This document shows, one piece after another, positions 43,671-52,614 of a stretch of DNA of 64,000 nt; position 1 is the stretch's first letter, and each line of letters opens with the position of its first letter. Both the position numbers and the translations under genes were made by a program. Below the pieces are notes generated by a model that was given only the letters and a program-made list of their open reading frames with translations, was not told the origin of the DNA and did not search any database. Source of the stretch: Chryseobacterium sp. LAM-KRS1 (lineage in GTDB: Bacteria; Bacteroidota; Bacteroidia; Flavobacteriales; Weeksellaceae); contig NZ_JAAOIZ010000003.1 of NCBI RefSeq assembly GCF_013184525.1, forward strand, positions 186,001 to 250,000, read 5' to 3'.

Positions 43671-45119
43671 CTAGAATTCAGCACTTTTCGGCGTTCTTGG
43701 AAAAGGAATCACGTCTCTGATATTCGTCATCCCTGTTACAAAAAGAACAAGCCTTTCCAAACCTAATCCAAATCCTGAGTGAGGTACCGAACCAAATTTT
43801 CTGGTATCCATATACCACCAAAGTTCTTCTTCCTCAACATGCATTTCCTTCATTTTCTGTCTAAGAACTTCAATTCTTTCCTCTCTTTCAGAACCTCCGA
43901 TGATTTCTCCGATTCCAGGGAAAAGAACATCCATTGCTCCTACTGTTTTGTTATCATCATTCAAACGCATGTAGAATGCTTTGATATCTTTCGGATAATC
44001 AAAAAGAACTACTGGACTTTCAAAATGTTTCTCTACCAGGAATCTTTCATGCTCAGACTGGAGATCGGCCCCCCAGCTTTCGATTGGGAACTGGAATTTT
44101 CCTTTCTTATTCTCTTTAGAATTCAATAATATTTCAATAGCTTCCGTATAGCTTACACGCATAAAACGTTTAGCCACTACATTTTGAAGCTTTTCTATAA
44201 GACCTTCTTTAGCTCTTTCCTTTTCAGGCTTAGCTTTTTGTTCTTCGGCAAATCTTTTATCTAAAAATTCAAGATCATCTTTACAGTTATCCAATACATA
44301 CTGGATCACATATTTCAGGAAATCTTCTGCCAGATCAATGTTATCTTCAAGGTTGTTAAAAGCAACCTCTGGCTCTACCATCCAGAATTCCGCAAGGTGA
44401 CGGGTAGTATTTGAATTTTCAGCACGGAACGTAGGTCCGAAGGTATAAATCCTTCCCAATCCCATTGCAGCAGTTTCGCCTTCCAGCTGTCCGGAAACAG
44501 TAAGATTGGTTTGCTTTCCAAAGAAATCCTGACTATAATCAATAGCTCCATCTTCTGTTCTCGGAATATTATTCAGATCAAAACCAGTCACCCCGAACAT
44601 CTCTCCCGCTCCTTCAGCATCTGCACCTGTAATGATCGGTGTATGAATGTTGAAAAACTGATTTTTGTTAAAGAATGAATGAATAGCAAAAGTTACCGCA
44701 TGACGTACTCTGAATACAGCCCCAAATAAATTGGTTCTGAATCTTAAATGCGCCTGCTCACGAAGTTTTTCCAGACTGTGTTTCTTTGGCTGAAGAATCG
44801 TTGTCTGTAGCTCCTCCGTAAAGTTATCTCCTAAAATAACAATCTTCTTAGCAATAATCTCTACCGTTTGTCCTGCACCCTGGCTTTCAACAACCTCTCC
44901 TACCACTTTTAGGGAAGAAGCTGTACTGATCTTATTAATAAGAGCCTCATCAAAATTTTCAAAATCAACAACTATTTGCAAATTATTAATTGTAGATCCA
45001 TCATTTAATGCTATAAAGCGATTTGAACGGAAAGCTTTTACCCAACCGTATACCGTAATGTCATGATGTAATACCTTTTTGTAATCCTGTAGGATTTCTT
45101 TAATCGTTTGCTTTTTCAT
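43671..45119 (-). CDS. asnS: Asparagine--tRNA ligase
   Basis: A 482-residue class II synthetase. The OB-fold anticodon domain is [18 protein letters not shown] (about 25-42). Class II motif 2 is [21 protein letters not shown], and motif 3 is [36 protein letters not shown] lies between. The His/Asn choice (FWMVEPE) is the AsnRS form rather than AspRS. It charges tRNA-Asn. A -7 box lies upstream and a terminator directly after. Confidence 0.97.
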   Translation of the reverse strand: MKKQTIKEILQDYKKVLHHDITVYGWVKAFRSNRFIALNDGSTINNLQIVVDFENFDEALINKISTASSLKVVGEVVESQGAGQTVEIIAKKIVILGDNFTEELQTTILQPKKHSLEKLREQAHLRFRTNLFGAVFRVRHAVTFAIHSFFNKNQFFNIHTPIITGADAEGAGEMFGVTGFDLNNIPRTEDGAIDYSQDFFGKQTNLTVSGQLEGETAAMGLGRIYTFGPTFRAENSNTTRHLAEFWMVEPEVAFNNLEDNIDLAEDFLKYVIQYVLDNCKDDLEFLDKRFAEEQKAKPEKERAKEGLIEKLQNVVAKRFMRVSYTEAIEILLNSKENKKGKFQFPIESWGADLQSEHERFLVEKHFESPVVLFDYPKDIKAFYMRLNDDNKTVGAMDVLFPGIGEIIGGSEREERIEVLRQKMKEMHVEEEELWWYMDTRKFGSVPHSGFGLGLERLVLFVTGMTNIRDVIPFPRTPKSAEF

Positions 45120-45157
45120 TTGTTGATTATAAATTTTCGTATAAAAATTAATGTCTG

Positions 45158-45165
45158 CAAAGTTA
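45158..45165 (-). promoter_or_regulatory. Candidate -7 box (TAACTTTG) for asnS
   Basis: Minus-strand TAACTTTG is an exact TAnnTTTG match, 38 nt before the asnS ATG. Confidence 0.55.
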
Positions 45166-45463
45166 CAAAAAAACAGCGCAAGTTGATGATTGCGTCGTCT
45201 TTAAAAAATCACCGACCCATTATTTAATATAAAATCTATTATTTACCTGGTTTTAATTAAAAAAACAGTCCTCATTCTTTGTTTTCCATAGCTTATTTTC
45301 CGTGCTGGGGAAAAGCTCAACAACACCATACCGTCACTTTGAAAGTAACTAAGTGATTAGATCAATCAAATCAATTTTCAAATATTTGCCAATGATTTAA
45401 TAGTTTCTAAACAATTGCATTGTAAAATACCATATAAGAGCCGATTAATAATTTAATAGAAAA

Positions 45464-45704
45464 ATGATAATGAACACACTTCGTAAAGGTGAATTTTCGG
45501 GCAAACCAATCAAACTCTTTATTTTGATGGTTTAACCAAAATTAAAAGTAAATAAATCACTTGATTTTCTTCATAGAAATTATGGATCCCCTAACAGATA
45601 TTGCTCTTGAATGCGGTTTTTCTGATCAGAGCCATTTCATCCGTTGCCTCAGGGAAAACATGGGAGTTACCCCGTTAAAATATAGAAATCTTTTAAATAA
45701 GTAA
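45464..45704 (+). pseudogene. Remnant of an AraC-family regulator gene
   Basis: Two pieces of one gene survive. At 45470 an ATG gives NTLRKGEFSG and then, after a one-base frameshift, QTNQTLYFDGLTK, which resembles the N-terminus of a flavobacterial AraC family. At 45582-45704 a 40-codon frame reads TDIALECGFSDQSHFIR then GVTPLKYRNLL, the second half of the AraC DNA-binding domain, ending in a natural stop. The region between, which should encode about 200 residues, is missing. The preceding 344 bp (45120-45463) hold only the asnS -7 box and a short inverted repeat. The HTH part is certain; the N-terminal match is from memory. Confidence 0.75.
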
Positions 45705-45715
45705 TGCAATATATT

Positions 45716-46258
45716 TTACTCGTCCTTCTTAGATGGAACTAGAAAGACATCAATAAGCCCTTCAGGCAATTGCATTTTAATAAACCTTTCTTCTCTGTTT
45801 ACTTCGAGAATCCAGTCTTTAATGATAGGAATAACAACTTCTTTTCCATCCAGGTTGGTTACAAAATACGTTTGAGCCGTCTGATCATTGATTGAACGAA
45901 TAACACCACAGTCATTATCATGTTCATCAAAAATAGTAAAACCAATTACTTCGTGGTAATAAAATTGTTTTCCGGTGAGTTTAGGAAGGGAAGCAAGCGG
46001 TAAGTATACACTTTTCCCCAATGACTGATCCACTAATGCTTCAGAAGAGTTTCTAAATGCGATATTCAGAGCATCAGACTTGCTCCAGGATGATTTTTCA
46101 ATAAAAAAAGGAACCAATAGTCCGTTGATTTCAACGAATATTGATTCCAGTTTATTGTAAAGTTCGGGTTGATCGGTATCCAATTTAAGGATAACGTTTC
46201 CCGCAAGGCCATGTCTGCGTGTGATTTTACCTAAAAAGTAGCAATCTTCTTTACGCAT
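45716..46258 (-). CDS. rimM: Ribosome maturation factor RimM
   Basis: A 180-residue protein needed for 30S assembly near the 16S head. The first domain is KITRRHGLAGNVILKLDTDQPELYNKLESI (about 12-41), with the RimM G-x-G pattern. The PRC-barrel domain has YYHEVIGFTIFD and VVIPIIKDWILEVNREERFIKMQLPEGLID, the latter a strong family signature. It lies 12 bp after rpsP, the classical rpsP-rimM pair. Confidence 0.95.
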   Translation of the reverse strand: MRKEDCYFLGKITRRHGLAGNVILKLDTDQPELYNKLESIFVEINGLLVPFFIEKSSWSKSDALNIAFRNSSEALVDQSLGKSVYLPLASLPKLTGKQFYYHEVIGFTIFDEHDNDCGVIRSINDQTAQTYFVTNLDGKEVVIPIIKDWILEVNREERFIKMQLPEGLIDVFLVPSKKDE

Positions 46259-46270
46259 ACAAGGTGTTTC

Positions 46271-46840
46271 TTAAGCTTCAGTGTTTTCTTCAGTTTCAGC
46301 AGCTGGAGCTTCTCCTTCTGCAGTTTCTTCAGCAACAACTTCTTCAGCAGGTGCGTTAGCAGCTTCCTCAGCAGCTTTAGCATCAGCCTCAGCTTGTGCA
46401 GCAGCAGCTAATCTAGCTTCATTTACTTTAACTTCAGCCTCTAAAGCAGCTTTTTTAGCATCAGCCTGAGCTTTAGATAAGCCTTCTACTTTCCCTTGCA
46501 CTTTTTGTTCTTTAGCATCTACCCAAGCAGCAAATCTTTTTTCAGCCTCAGCCTCATCAAAAGCTCCTTTAGCAACACCACCTTGTAAGTGTTTTTTGTA
46601 AAGTACTCCTTTGTAAGAAAGGATAGCTCTTGCAGTATCAGTTGGTTGAGCACCGTTGTTTAACCACTTTACAGCAGAATCAACGTTCAAATCAATTGTT
46701 GCAGGGTTAGTAATTGGGTTGTAAGTTCCTAGTTTTTCGATGAATCTACCGTCTCTTCTAGCTCTAGCATCTGCAACCACGATGTGGAAAAAAGGTTTTC
46801 CTTTTTTACCGTGTCTTTGTAATCTGATTTTTACTGACAT
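46271..46840 (-). CDS. rpsP: 30S ribosomal protein S16 with long C-terminal extension
   Basis: A 189-residue S16. The first 80 residues are a normal S16 (SVKIRLQRHGKKGKPFFHIVV, GRFIEKLGTYNP, VDSAVKWLNNGAQPTDTARAIL). The remaining 100 residues form a Lys/Ala/Glu-rich extension ending in an acidic run (VVAEETAEGEAPAAETEENTE). Such tails are typical of flavobacterial S16. It probably lies outside the core fold. Repetitive A/E codons generate a spurious opposite frame. A -7 box lies upstream; rimM is co-transcribed. Confidence 0.96.
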   Translation of the reverse strand: MSVKIRLQRHGKKGKPFFHIVVADARARRDGRFIEKLGTYNPITNPATIDLNVDSAVKWLNNGAQPTDTARAILSYKGVLYKKHLQGGVAKGAFDEAEAEKRFAAWVDAKEQKVQGKVEGLSKAQADAKKAALEAEVKVNEARLAAAAQAEADAKAAEEAANAPAEEVVAEETAEGEAPAAETEENTEA

Positions 46841-46888
46841 AATGTTTGAATTTTAAGGGAACTCGTCCCAGTTAAATATTTAAGTGTG

Positions 46889-46896
46889 CAAAGATA
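46889..46896 (-). promoter_or_regulatory. Candidate -7 box (TATCTTTG) for rpsP-rimM
   Basis: Minus-strand TATCTTTG is an exact TAnnTTTG match, 48 nt before the rpsP ATG. Confidence 0.55.
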
Positions 46897-46994
46897 AATA
46901 AAATTTCTAATGTATCAATAAAAATGTAATAATTTATATGCTTAGCAACATAAAATCACATATAATATTGCCATATTCAATGGTAAGCTTTGTA

Positions 46995-47507
46995 CTAATC
47001 AAGCTTTCCCATATAGAAAAGCCCTAAACATCTTTGGTTTTCTTCAATGGTTAAAGAATCTTTCAGGTGATTGACAATTCCAGGAGAACTCCAATAACAC
47101 CCTATTTCATTGGCTGTGCAAGTAAGATACATATTCTGTACAGCCATTGAAACAGCTGCTATTTCCTCCCATTCCGGAACCATTCCACTGAAGTTGACCA
47201 CAATGGAAACAACAACATCTGCTTTATTGATTTTAAAGCCTATATCATCATATTTCTTCTGCAGGAAAGTTTGTTCGGACTGGGTTGCTTTGTAAATATT
47301 CTGCATTTCTAAAGCCAGCTGAGCTTTTTCTTCACCCCGGAAGGTTTTAAAACGCCATGGTTTTGTACGTTTATGATTCGGAGCCAGTGTTGCGGAATGT
47401 AAAATCTCATCAAGGATATCCTGAGAGATTTTTGTTTCGGTATAATCTTTAGGGAAGATACTTCTTCTTTGTTCTATGATCTCTTTTAGAATTTCTGCTT
47501 TGTTCAT
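46995..47507 (-). CDS. Nitroreductase family protein
   Basis: A 170-residue short nitroreductase-fold protein with an FMN site suggested by IEQRRSIFPKDY (about residues 12-23) and TLAPNHKRTKPWRFKTF. WEEIAAVSMAVQNMYLTCTANEIGCYWSSPG is the second FMN-contact region. It is shorter than typical 200-residue members and resembles YdjA-type proteins. It probably reduces nitro compounds or quinones with NAD(P)H. The -7 box sits 5 nt from the ATG, so it is likely leaderless. Confidence 0.85.
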   Translation of the reverse strand: MNKAEILKEIIEQRRSIFPKDYTETKISQDILDEILHSATLAPNHKRTKPWRFKTFRGEEKAQLALEMQNIYKATQSEQTFLQKKYDDIGFKINKADVVVSIVVNFSGMVPEWEEIAAVSMAVQNMYLTCTANEIGCYWSSPGIVNHLKDSLTIEENQRCLGLFYMGKLD

Positions 47508-47512
47508 AGAGA

Positions 47513-47520
47513 CAAAATTA
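47513..47520 (-). promoter_or_regulatory. -7 box (TAATTTTG) abutting the nitroreductase start
   Basis: Minus-strand TAATTTTG ends 5 nt before the ATG at 47507. Confidence 0.5.
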
Positions 47521-47645
47521 CGAAAAAGTTAATGTGAGACGATTGCGAATAAGCATATTATTAATTATGAATATTAATTTTTCTTATTCAGTAATCGCTG
47601 TATTATTGATGTTTAATTGATAATCATGAAATACATGGTACTAAT

Positions 47646-48095
47646 CTAAAGTACTTCAACAATTTTCTGATGAATATTATTCAAAGTAAAAGCATCTCCC
47701 GGTTTCATTCCCATCATCTTTTTAGCCATAGGGCTTTGCGGTGAAATGGCATAGAAACGATCTCCTTCAAAAAAGAATTCACCTAAAGAAACCGAAATGT
47801 AAAACCTTGCTTTATTGGTTATCACCAAAGAACCCAACTGAACTTTTTCCGTGGCATTATTTAGGACTTTCGACATATTCCTTTTCAGGTCATTAAGTGC
47901 CCCAAGCTGCTTTTGCATCTGATAAATCTCTTCCTGCATTTCTTCTCGCATGCTGTCATATTTTGGAGTCTTCTTAATGTCTCGGCTCGCATCCAAAGTG
48001 AATTCTATAAAATTCTTTAGCTTCTCAATCTTTTCGGCGATCACGTTTTTAACATAATTTCTTATGTCACTTTTCTCAAATACGATCTTCTCCAT
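47646..48095 (-). CDS. GreA/GreB-like protein (C-terminal FKBP-like domain)
   Basis: A 149-residue protein. A coiled-coil N-terminus (about 20-75) precedes a GreA/B C-terminal domain: VQLGSLVITNKARFYISVSLGE, then FYAISPQSPMAKKMMGMKPGDAFTL, which follows the Gre pattern IS..SP.a..l.G...GD. Gre factors rescue backtracked RNA polymerase, but the acidic DxxE tip of the coiled coil is not evident here (tip reads RDIKKTPKYDSMREE), so cleavage stimulation may be lost. Similar proteins are often misnamed in databases as an acyl-carrier synthase. The true greA is presumably elsewhere. Confidence 0.8.
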   Translation of the reverse strand: MEKIVFEKSDIRNYVKNVIAEKIEKLKNFIEFTLDASRDIKKTPKYDSMREEMQEEIYQMQKQLGALNDLKRNMSKVLNNATEKVQLGSLVITNKARFYISVSLGEFFFEGDRFYAISPQSPMAKKMMGMKPGDAFTLNNIHQKIVEVL

Positions 48096-48136
48096 AAATC
48101 TAATCTTTACATAAAGATAATATTTTTTTAAATAAA

Positions 48137-48144
48137 TATATTTG
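48137..48144 (+). promoter_or_regulatory. Candidate -7 box (TATATTTG) for the DUF805 gene
   Basis: An exact TAnnTTTG match, 20 nt before the ATG at 48165. Confidence 0.5.
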
Positions 48145-48164
48145 TCTCCGAAAAATTAAAAATC

Positions 48165-48521
48165 ATGTTTAAAAATCCATTTTCATTTCAGGGAAGAATA
48201 AGGCGCACTGAATTCTGCTTGTCATACATTATTTATGCGTGTGTTGTATTTCCGTTAAGCATTGTTCAGGACCTTGTCAAATCTTCAACAGCAACTATTT
48301 TTTCGTTTATTATTCTCATTCCGGTATTTTGGTTTCTGTTGGCACAAGCTACTAAAAGATGTCATGACAGGGGAAATTCCGGATTATATGTATTCATTCC
48401 GTTTTATATATTCTGGATGCTTTTTGCAGACAGCGATCCCGGTCCAAATGAATATGGCCTTAACCCTAAAGGAATTGGAAATTATAACTCCATCAATGAA
48501 ATTGGTACCAAAGAATATTAA
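48165..48521 (+). CDS. DUF805 family membrane protein
   Basis: A 118-residue protein. It starts MFKNPFSFQGRIRRTEF, the DUF805 signature, followed by three to four hydrophobic helices. ATKRCHDRGNSGLYVFIPFY and DSDPGPNEYGLNPKG are also conserved in the family. Inner-membrane location is likely; function is unknown. Its end is marked by a hairpin at 48526-48553. Confidence 0.9.
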   Translation: MFKNPFSFQGRIRRTEFCLSYIIYACVVFPLSIVQDLVKSSTATIFSFIILIPVFWFLLAQATKRCHDRGNSGLYVFIPFYIFWMLFADSDPGPNEYGLNPKGIGNYNSINEIGTKEY

Positions 48522-48525
48522 CAAC

Positions 48526-48553
48526 AAAGCCCTGTCTGCTGACAAGGCTTTTT
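48526..48553. terminator. Bidirectional intrinsic terminator
   Basis: The stem AAAGCC-C-TGTC / GACA-A-GGCTTT (one C-A mismatch), loop TGCT, then T-run. It separates the convergent DUF805 and SRPBCC genes. Confidence 0.7.
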
Positions 48554-48559
48554 CTTATT

Positions 48560-49090
48560 TTACCGCTCTGTTAATTTCTTAAGTTCCCCGAGCCCCTGAT
48601 CAAAAGTCTTTCCCATCTGGCTATCCATCATAGGTTTCATAGGTTTCATCATAGTGCTGAGCTCATCATCCATAGTCCAGGTTACTTTAGTTCCGTTTCC
48701 TTCCGTAGTCAGGATAAAGTTTGCAACTGCTTCACCTTCGAAAGGTCTGATAAAGTGAAGTTTACTGGTTATTTTTTCATTGGGAGTTACTGCAGTAACG
48801 GTTTGTACTCCTTCTCCAACATCGTTATTCCCCTTCCATTTGTAAGAATCTCCTACTTCACCACTCGTACCGGAATAGCTGATTGCAATATTTTTATCCG
48901 GCTTAATGAAAGGATTCCAGGTATTGAAAGCTTTTGTAGACCCAACATGTTCCCATACTTTTTCCTTCGGAGCATTGATAACTACTGATCTTTCGAAATG
49001 ATACTTGTTGCTGAAAGCCACCATAGCAAATACGGCATACAAAATAGCTAAAACAATGAGTATCCCTAAGATTTTCAAAATTGTTTTCAT
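48560..49090 (-). CDS. SRPBCC family protein with N-terminal membrane anchor
   Basis: A 176-residue protein. Residues 6-26 are a membrane helix (LGILIVLAILYAVFAMVAF). A START-like polyketide-cyclase fold follows (FERSVVINAPKEKVWEHVG, NTWNPF, SGEVGDSYKWKGN, VTWTMDDEL). The family binds hydrophobic ligands. The fold without a catalytic motif gives no reaction. It diverges from the M3 peptidase gene, and both have TAnnTTTG -7 boxes. Confidence 0.85.
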   Translation of the reverse strand: MKTILKILGILIVLAILYAVFAMVAFSNKYHFERSVVINAPKEKVWEHVGSTKAFNTWNPFIKPDKNIAISYSGTSGEVGDSYKWKGNNDVGEGVQTVTAVTPNEKITSKLHFIRPFEGEAVANFILTTEGNGTKVTWTMDDELSTMMKPMKPMMDSQMGKTFDQGLGELKKLTER

Positions 49091-49114
49091 AGTTTTTAGA
49101 TTTTAATGTTAAGC

Positions 49115-49122
49115 CAAAATTA
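49115..49122 (-). promoter_or_regulatory. Candidate -7 box (TAATTTTG) for the SRPBCC gene
   Basis: Minus-strand TAATTTTG, exact TAnnTTTG match, 24 nt before the ATG. Confidence 0.5.
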
Positions 49123-49204
49123 CGCATTCCTGTTATAACGCTGCTTTTCTTATGACAAGATTATGTTGATCGCTACTTTTTGTCATAACCGATAATTAAG
49201 GCAT

Positions 49205-49212
49205 TATTTTTG
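49205..49212 (+). promoter_or_regulatory. Candidate -7 box (TATTTTTG) for the M3 peptidase gene
   Basis: TATTTTTG at 49205-49212, with TTG at 49180-49182 (spacing 22). A TTG codon that would open a longer frame at 49210 lies inside this box, so translation should begin at the ATG at 49255. Confidence 0.55.
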
Positions 49213-49254
49213 ACGAATTCAAAAATTAAGTTTACATCAATAAAAAATAGAATA

Positions 49255-51273
49255 ATGAATATTTTAACAGAAAACTTCAAAACACCTTACCATACTGCTC
49301 CTTTTGATCAAATTAGAAATGAAGATTATCTTCCCGCTTTTAAAGAACTAATACAGAGATCTGAGGAAGAAATCAACGCTATTGTTGATAATAATGAAGC
49401 TCCCACATTTGAGAATGTTATTGAAGCACTCGCCTACTCCGGTGAAAAATTAGATATTCTTTCCAATATTTTTTTCAATGTAAATTCTGCGGAAACAAAC
49501 GATGAATTACAACAAATCGCAGAAGAAGTTTCACCTATTTTAAGTGAATATTCTTCAAAAATTTCGCAAAACGAAGCACTCTTCAGCAAAATCAAAAAAG
49601 TGTATGAAGAGAAGGAGAAATATAACCTTAACGAAGAGCAGCAAATGCTTTTGGAGGAAACCTATAAAGGTTTTGTACGAAGCGGTGCACTACTGAATGA
49701 TGAGGACAAAGAGAAGTTAAAGAAGATCAACATGGATTTATCTTTGAAATCCCTGAAATTCGGCCAAAATGTACTGGCATCAACCAACGCCTATTTTAAG
49801 CATATTACCAACAAAGAAGATTTGGCAGGTATTCCTGAAGCCATCATAGAACAATATGCTGAAGAAGCAAAAGAAAGAAACCTAGAAGGCTGGGTCCTTA
49901 CATTGCAATATCCAAGCTATGTACCATTCATTACGTATGCTGAAAACCGTGAACTAAGAAAAGAACTGGCTTTGGCCAATGGTAAAAAATCTTTTGATGG
50001 CGGAGAGTTTGACAATCAAAACCTTATCAAAGAAATTATTAATCTGAAACAGAAAAAAGCAGAATTGCTCGGATATAAAAATTATGCTGACTTTGTGTTA
50101 GAAGAAAGAATGGCCAAATCTCCAGCTAAAGTTTTGGATTTTTTAAATGAATTACTGACGAAAGCAAAACCTTATGCAGGAAAAGAAATTGACGAATTAA
50201 AAGGATTGGCAAAAGAAGATGGTATTGAAGAAATGCAAGGTTATGATCATCCTTTCTACGCTGAAAAACTTCGCAAAGAAAAATTTGACCTTAATGATGA
50301 AGAGCTTAAGCCTTATTTTCCTTTAAATCAGGTTCAGGATGCGGTGTTCGGATTAGCCAACAAGCTATTTGGATTAACTTTTGAAGAAAGAAACGATATT
50401 CCTAAATATCATGACGACGTAAAAACCTATGAAGTAAAAGAAAACGGCGAGTACAAATCATTGCTGTATGTCGACTACTTTCCCAGAAAAGGTAAGAGAG
50501 CAGGTGCCTGGATGACCAGCTATAAAAGTCAGTATAAAAAGAATGGTGAGAACTCACGCCCACATATTTCAATCGTCTGCAATTTCAGCAAACCTACCAA
50601 AGATACTCCAAGCTTATTAACATTTCAGGAAGTAACCACGTTATTCCATGAATTTGGCCATGCTTTACATGGTATGCTTGCCAATACCCAGTATCCGGGA
50701 TTATCCGGCACTTCGGTAAAGTGGGATTTTGTGGAACTGCCATCTCAATTCCTGGAAAATTTCTGTTATGAGCCGGAATTTTTAAAAACTTTTGCCAAGC
50801 ATTATAAAACTGGAGAAGTTCTTCCTGATGATAAGATTCAGAAAATTGAACAATCTAAAAACTTTATGGAGGGATATCAGACGATGAGACAGTTAGGTTT
50901 TGGAATACTGGACATGATGTACCACACCAATGCAGGAGAATTAGAGAGTGAAAGCATAAAGAGCTTTGAAGATAAATACACCAAAGCAACCCAACTCTAT
51001 CCTACCAATCCGGAAACGGCAATGAGTCCGAGTTTCTCTCATATCTTCCAGGGTGGATATTCTGCCGGATATTATTCTTATAAATGGGCGGAAGTTCTGG
51101 ATGCGGACGCATTCCAATATTTCAAAGAAAATGGAATCTTTAATCCGGAAATTGCCGCCAAATATAAAATCCTTTTGTCTTCGGGTGGAACAAAAGATCC
51201 CATGGAATTGTATAAAAACTTCAGAGGAAGTGAACCGAAAGTAGAAAGTTTATTAAAAAGAGCATTTGGATAA
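49255..51273 (+). CDS. M3 family metallopeptidase (peptidyl-dipeptidase Dcp-like)
   Basis: A 672-residue zinc oligopeptidase counted from the ATG at 49255. The zinc motif HEFGHALHG is at residues 465-473, with the third ligand Glu about 25-30 residues later (VELPSQFLENF). The C-terminal SPSFSHIFQGGYSAGYYSYKWAE is the M3 substrate-binding segment. No signal peptide is seen. It probably degrades peptides in the cytoplasm or periplasm-derived pool. A frame opening at a TTG at 49210 is rejected because that codon overlaps the -7 box. Confidence 0.93.
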   Translation: MNILTENFKTPYHTAPFDQIRNEDYLPAFKELIQRSEEEINAIVDNNEAPTFENVIEALAYSGEKLDILSNIFFNVNSAETNDELQQIAEEVSPILSEYSSKISQNEALFSKIKKVYEEKEKYNLNEEQQMLLEETYKGFVRSGALLNDEDKEKLKKINMDLSLKSLKFGQNVLASTNAYFKHITNKEDLAGIPEAIIEQYAEEAKERNLEGWVLTLQYPSYVPFITYAENRELRKELALANGKKSFDGGEFDNQNLIKEIINLKQKKAELLGYKNYADFVLEERMAKSPAKVLDFLNELLTKAKPYAGKEIDELKGLAKEDGIEEMQGYDHPFYAEKLRKEKFDLNDEELKPYFPLNQVQDAVFGLANKLFGLTFEERNDIPKYHDDVKTYEVKENGEYKSLLYVDYFPRKGKRAGAWMTSYKSQYKKNGENSRPHISIVCNFSKPTKDTPSLLTFQEVTTLFHEFGHALHGMLANTQYPGLSGTSVKWDFVELPSQFLENFCYEPEFLKTFAKHYKTGEVLPDDKIQKIEQSKNFMEGYQTMRQLGFGILDMMYHTNAGELESESIKSFEDKYTKATQLYPTNPETAMSPSFSHIFQGGYSAGYYSYKWAEVLDADAFQYFKENGIFNPEIAAKYKILLSSGGTKDPMELYKNFRGSEPKVESLLKRAFG

Positions 51274-51343
51274 TTACCATTTCTAATTATGAAGCATTAA
51301 AACCGCTAATCTATACGACAGATTCACAAGTACATTTTTTATC

Positions 51344-52075
51344 ATGAAAGAAAACAAATACGCTGATCCTTCTTTTTTCAGACAATATGAAAAAATGCTT
51401 CGCTCTCAACTTGGATTGGAGGGAGCCGGAGAATGGTATGTTTTAAAGGATATGTTACCCGATTTCACAGAAAAGAATGTACTTGATCTCGGTTGTGGTT
51501 TTGGTTGGCACTGCCGATATGCTATAGAGCAGGGGGCAAAATCTGTCATTGGAATTGATCTCTCTGAAAAAATGCTTGAAAAAGCCAGAGAGATCAATAA
51601 ACTAAAAGGTATTGAGTACTTTCGGAGTGCTCTTGAAGAGGTAACTTATCCAAATCAAACCTTTGATGTAATTTTAAGTTCTCTTACCTTACATTATGTA
51701 GAATCATTTGATACCATTGCTCAAAATATCTACAAATGGTTAAAACCCGGAGGTCAGTTTGTATTTTCTGTAGAACATCCTGTTTTTACTGCCGAAGGCA
51801 CCCAGGACTGGAGTTATGATACCCATGGAGAAAAACAACATTGGCCGGTGGATAACTATTTTATCGAAGGAAGGAGAAACACTACATTTCTTGGTGAAAA
51901 TGTTGTTAAATACCACAGAACATTAACGACGTACATTAGCTGTTTATTAAACTCAGGATTCAAATTAAAGAAAGTTGTAGAAGCTCAGCCAAGCGAAGAA
52001 ATGCTCAAACAATTTTCAGAAATGAAAGATGAATTGCGAAGACCGATGATGTTACTGATATCTGCAGAGAAATAA
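51344..52075 (+). CDS. Class I SAM-dependent methyltransferase
   Basis: A 243-residue methyltransferase. Motif I is NVLDLGCGFGWHCRYA (about 44-59), motif II GIDLSEKMLEKAREI, and post-I motif FDVILSSLTLHYVESF. The substrate is unknown; close relatives act on small molecules. It is 70 bp downstream of the M3 peptidase on the same strand without an obvious terminator, so it may be co-transcribed. Confidence 0.88.
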   Translation: MKENKYADPSFFRQYEKMLRSQLGLEGAGEWYVLKDMLPDFTEKNVLDLGCGFGWHCRYAIEQGAKSVIGIDLSEKMLEKAREINKLKGIEYFRSALEEVTYPNQTFDVILSSLTLHYVESFDTIAQNIYKWLKPGGQFVFSVEHPVFTAEGTQDWSYDTHGEKQHWPVDNYFIEGRRNTTFLGENVVKYHRTLTTYISCLLNSGFKLKKVVEAQPSEEMLKQFSEMKDELRRPMMLLISAEK

Positions 52076-52167
52076 ACAAGTACACTGTGAGGGATATGAC
52101 CAGGCTTGCACTTGAAAATATCAACATTAATTAAAAGAAAAGTATCACTATTTAAAATCTTACGATC

Positions 52168-52368
52168 ATGTTACTAGCAATTTTATTACCCTTTTTATCT
52201 TTTATCGTTCGTGGAAAAGTCCTCACCGGAATATTATGCCTGATTTTACAGATCACTGTAATCGGCTGGGTCCCTGCTGCAATTTGGGCAGCTCTCTCCC
52301 TGAATAATGAAAGAGCAGATAAGCGAAACCGTGACCTCATCAAAGCAGTAAAAGAAAGCCAGAGATAA
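52168..52368 (+). CDS. YqaE/Pmp3 family membrane protein
   Basis: A 66-residue protein with two membrane helices: LLAILLPFLSFIVRGK (1-16) and LTGILCLILQITVIGWVPAAIWAAL. The pattern VGWIPAIIWAL is the UPF0057 hallmark. A basic tail follows (NNERADKRNRDLIK). Relatives in yeast and plants respond to salt and cold stress. Its role in bacteria is not settled. Confidence 0.85.
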   Translation: MLLAILLPFLSFIVRGKVLTGILCLILQITVIGWVPAAIWAALSLNNERADKRNRDLIKAVKESQR

Positions 52369-52461
52369 TTATTCTAAGCTTATGATGTTTGGAAAGAAGA
52401 TCAATTACTGAAATGAAGGCAACTGAATTGCTATTGATTATTAATAAAAACACACTTTACT

Positions 52462-52614
52462 ATGCTGAGTTTTTATTGTATTTATGATGATCAGCCCACT
52501 CCTGTCTACCCTGAAAAGATTGACCTGGAACTAGCTGGAGATCTTTTTACACCTCTTCAAAATAAAGGAATATTAAGCAGAAAACCAAACAGAGAAAAAG
52601 TCAATGCAGACTAG
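52462..52614 (+). CDS. Small hypothetical protein, 50 residues
   Basis: A short frame, MLSFYCIYDDQPTPVYPEK then a Glu/Leu segment and a basic tail (LSRKPNREKVNAD). I do not recognise it. It sits in the only open space between the YqaE gene and the AraC gene, and its stop overlaps the AraC stop by 4 nt in convergent orientation. The composition is ordinary coding-like, but no promoter was found, so it may be spurious. Confidence 0.35.
   Translation: MLSFYCIYDDQPTPVYPEKIDLELAGDLFTPLQNKGILSRKPNREKVNAD

Noticed and set aside
45334-45356. Inverted repeat TCACTT-N11-AAGTGA in the gap after asnS
   Set aside because: Short and not next to an intact gene; possibly a leftover operator of the ruined AraC gene, but not supportable.
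46281-46469. Ser/Ala-rich frame opposite rpsP
   Set aside because: It arises from the Glu/Ala-rich codons of the S16 tail.
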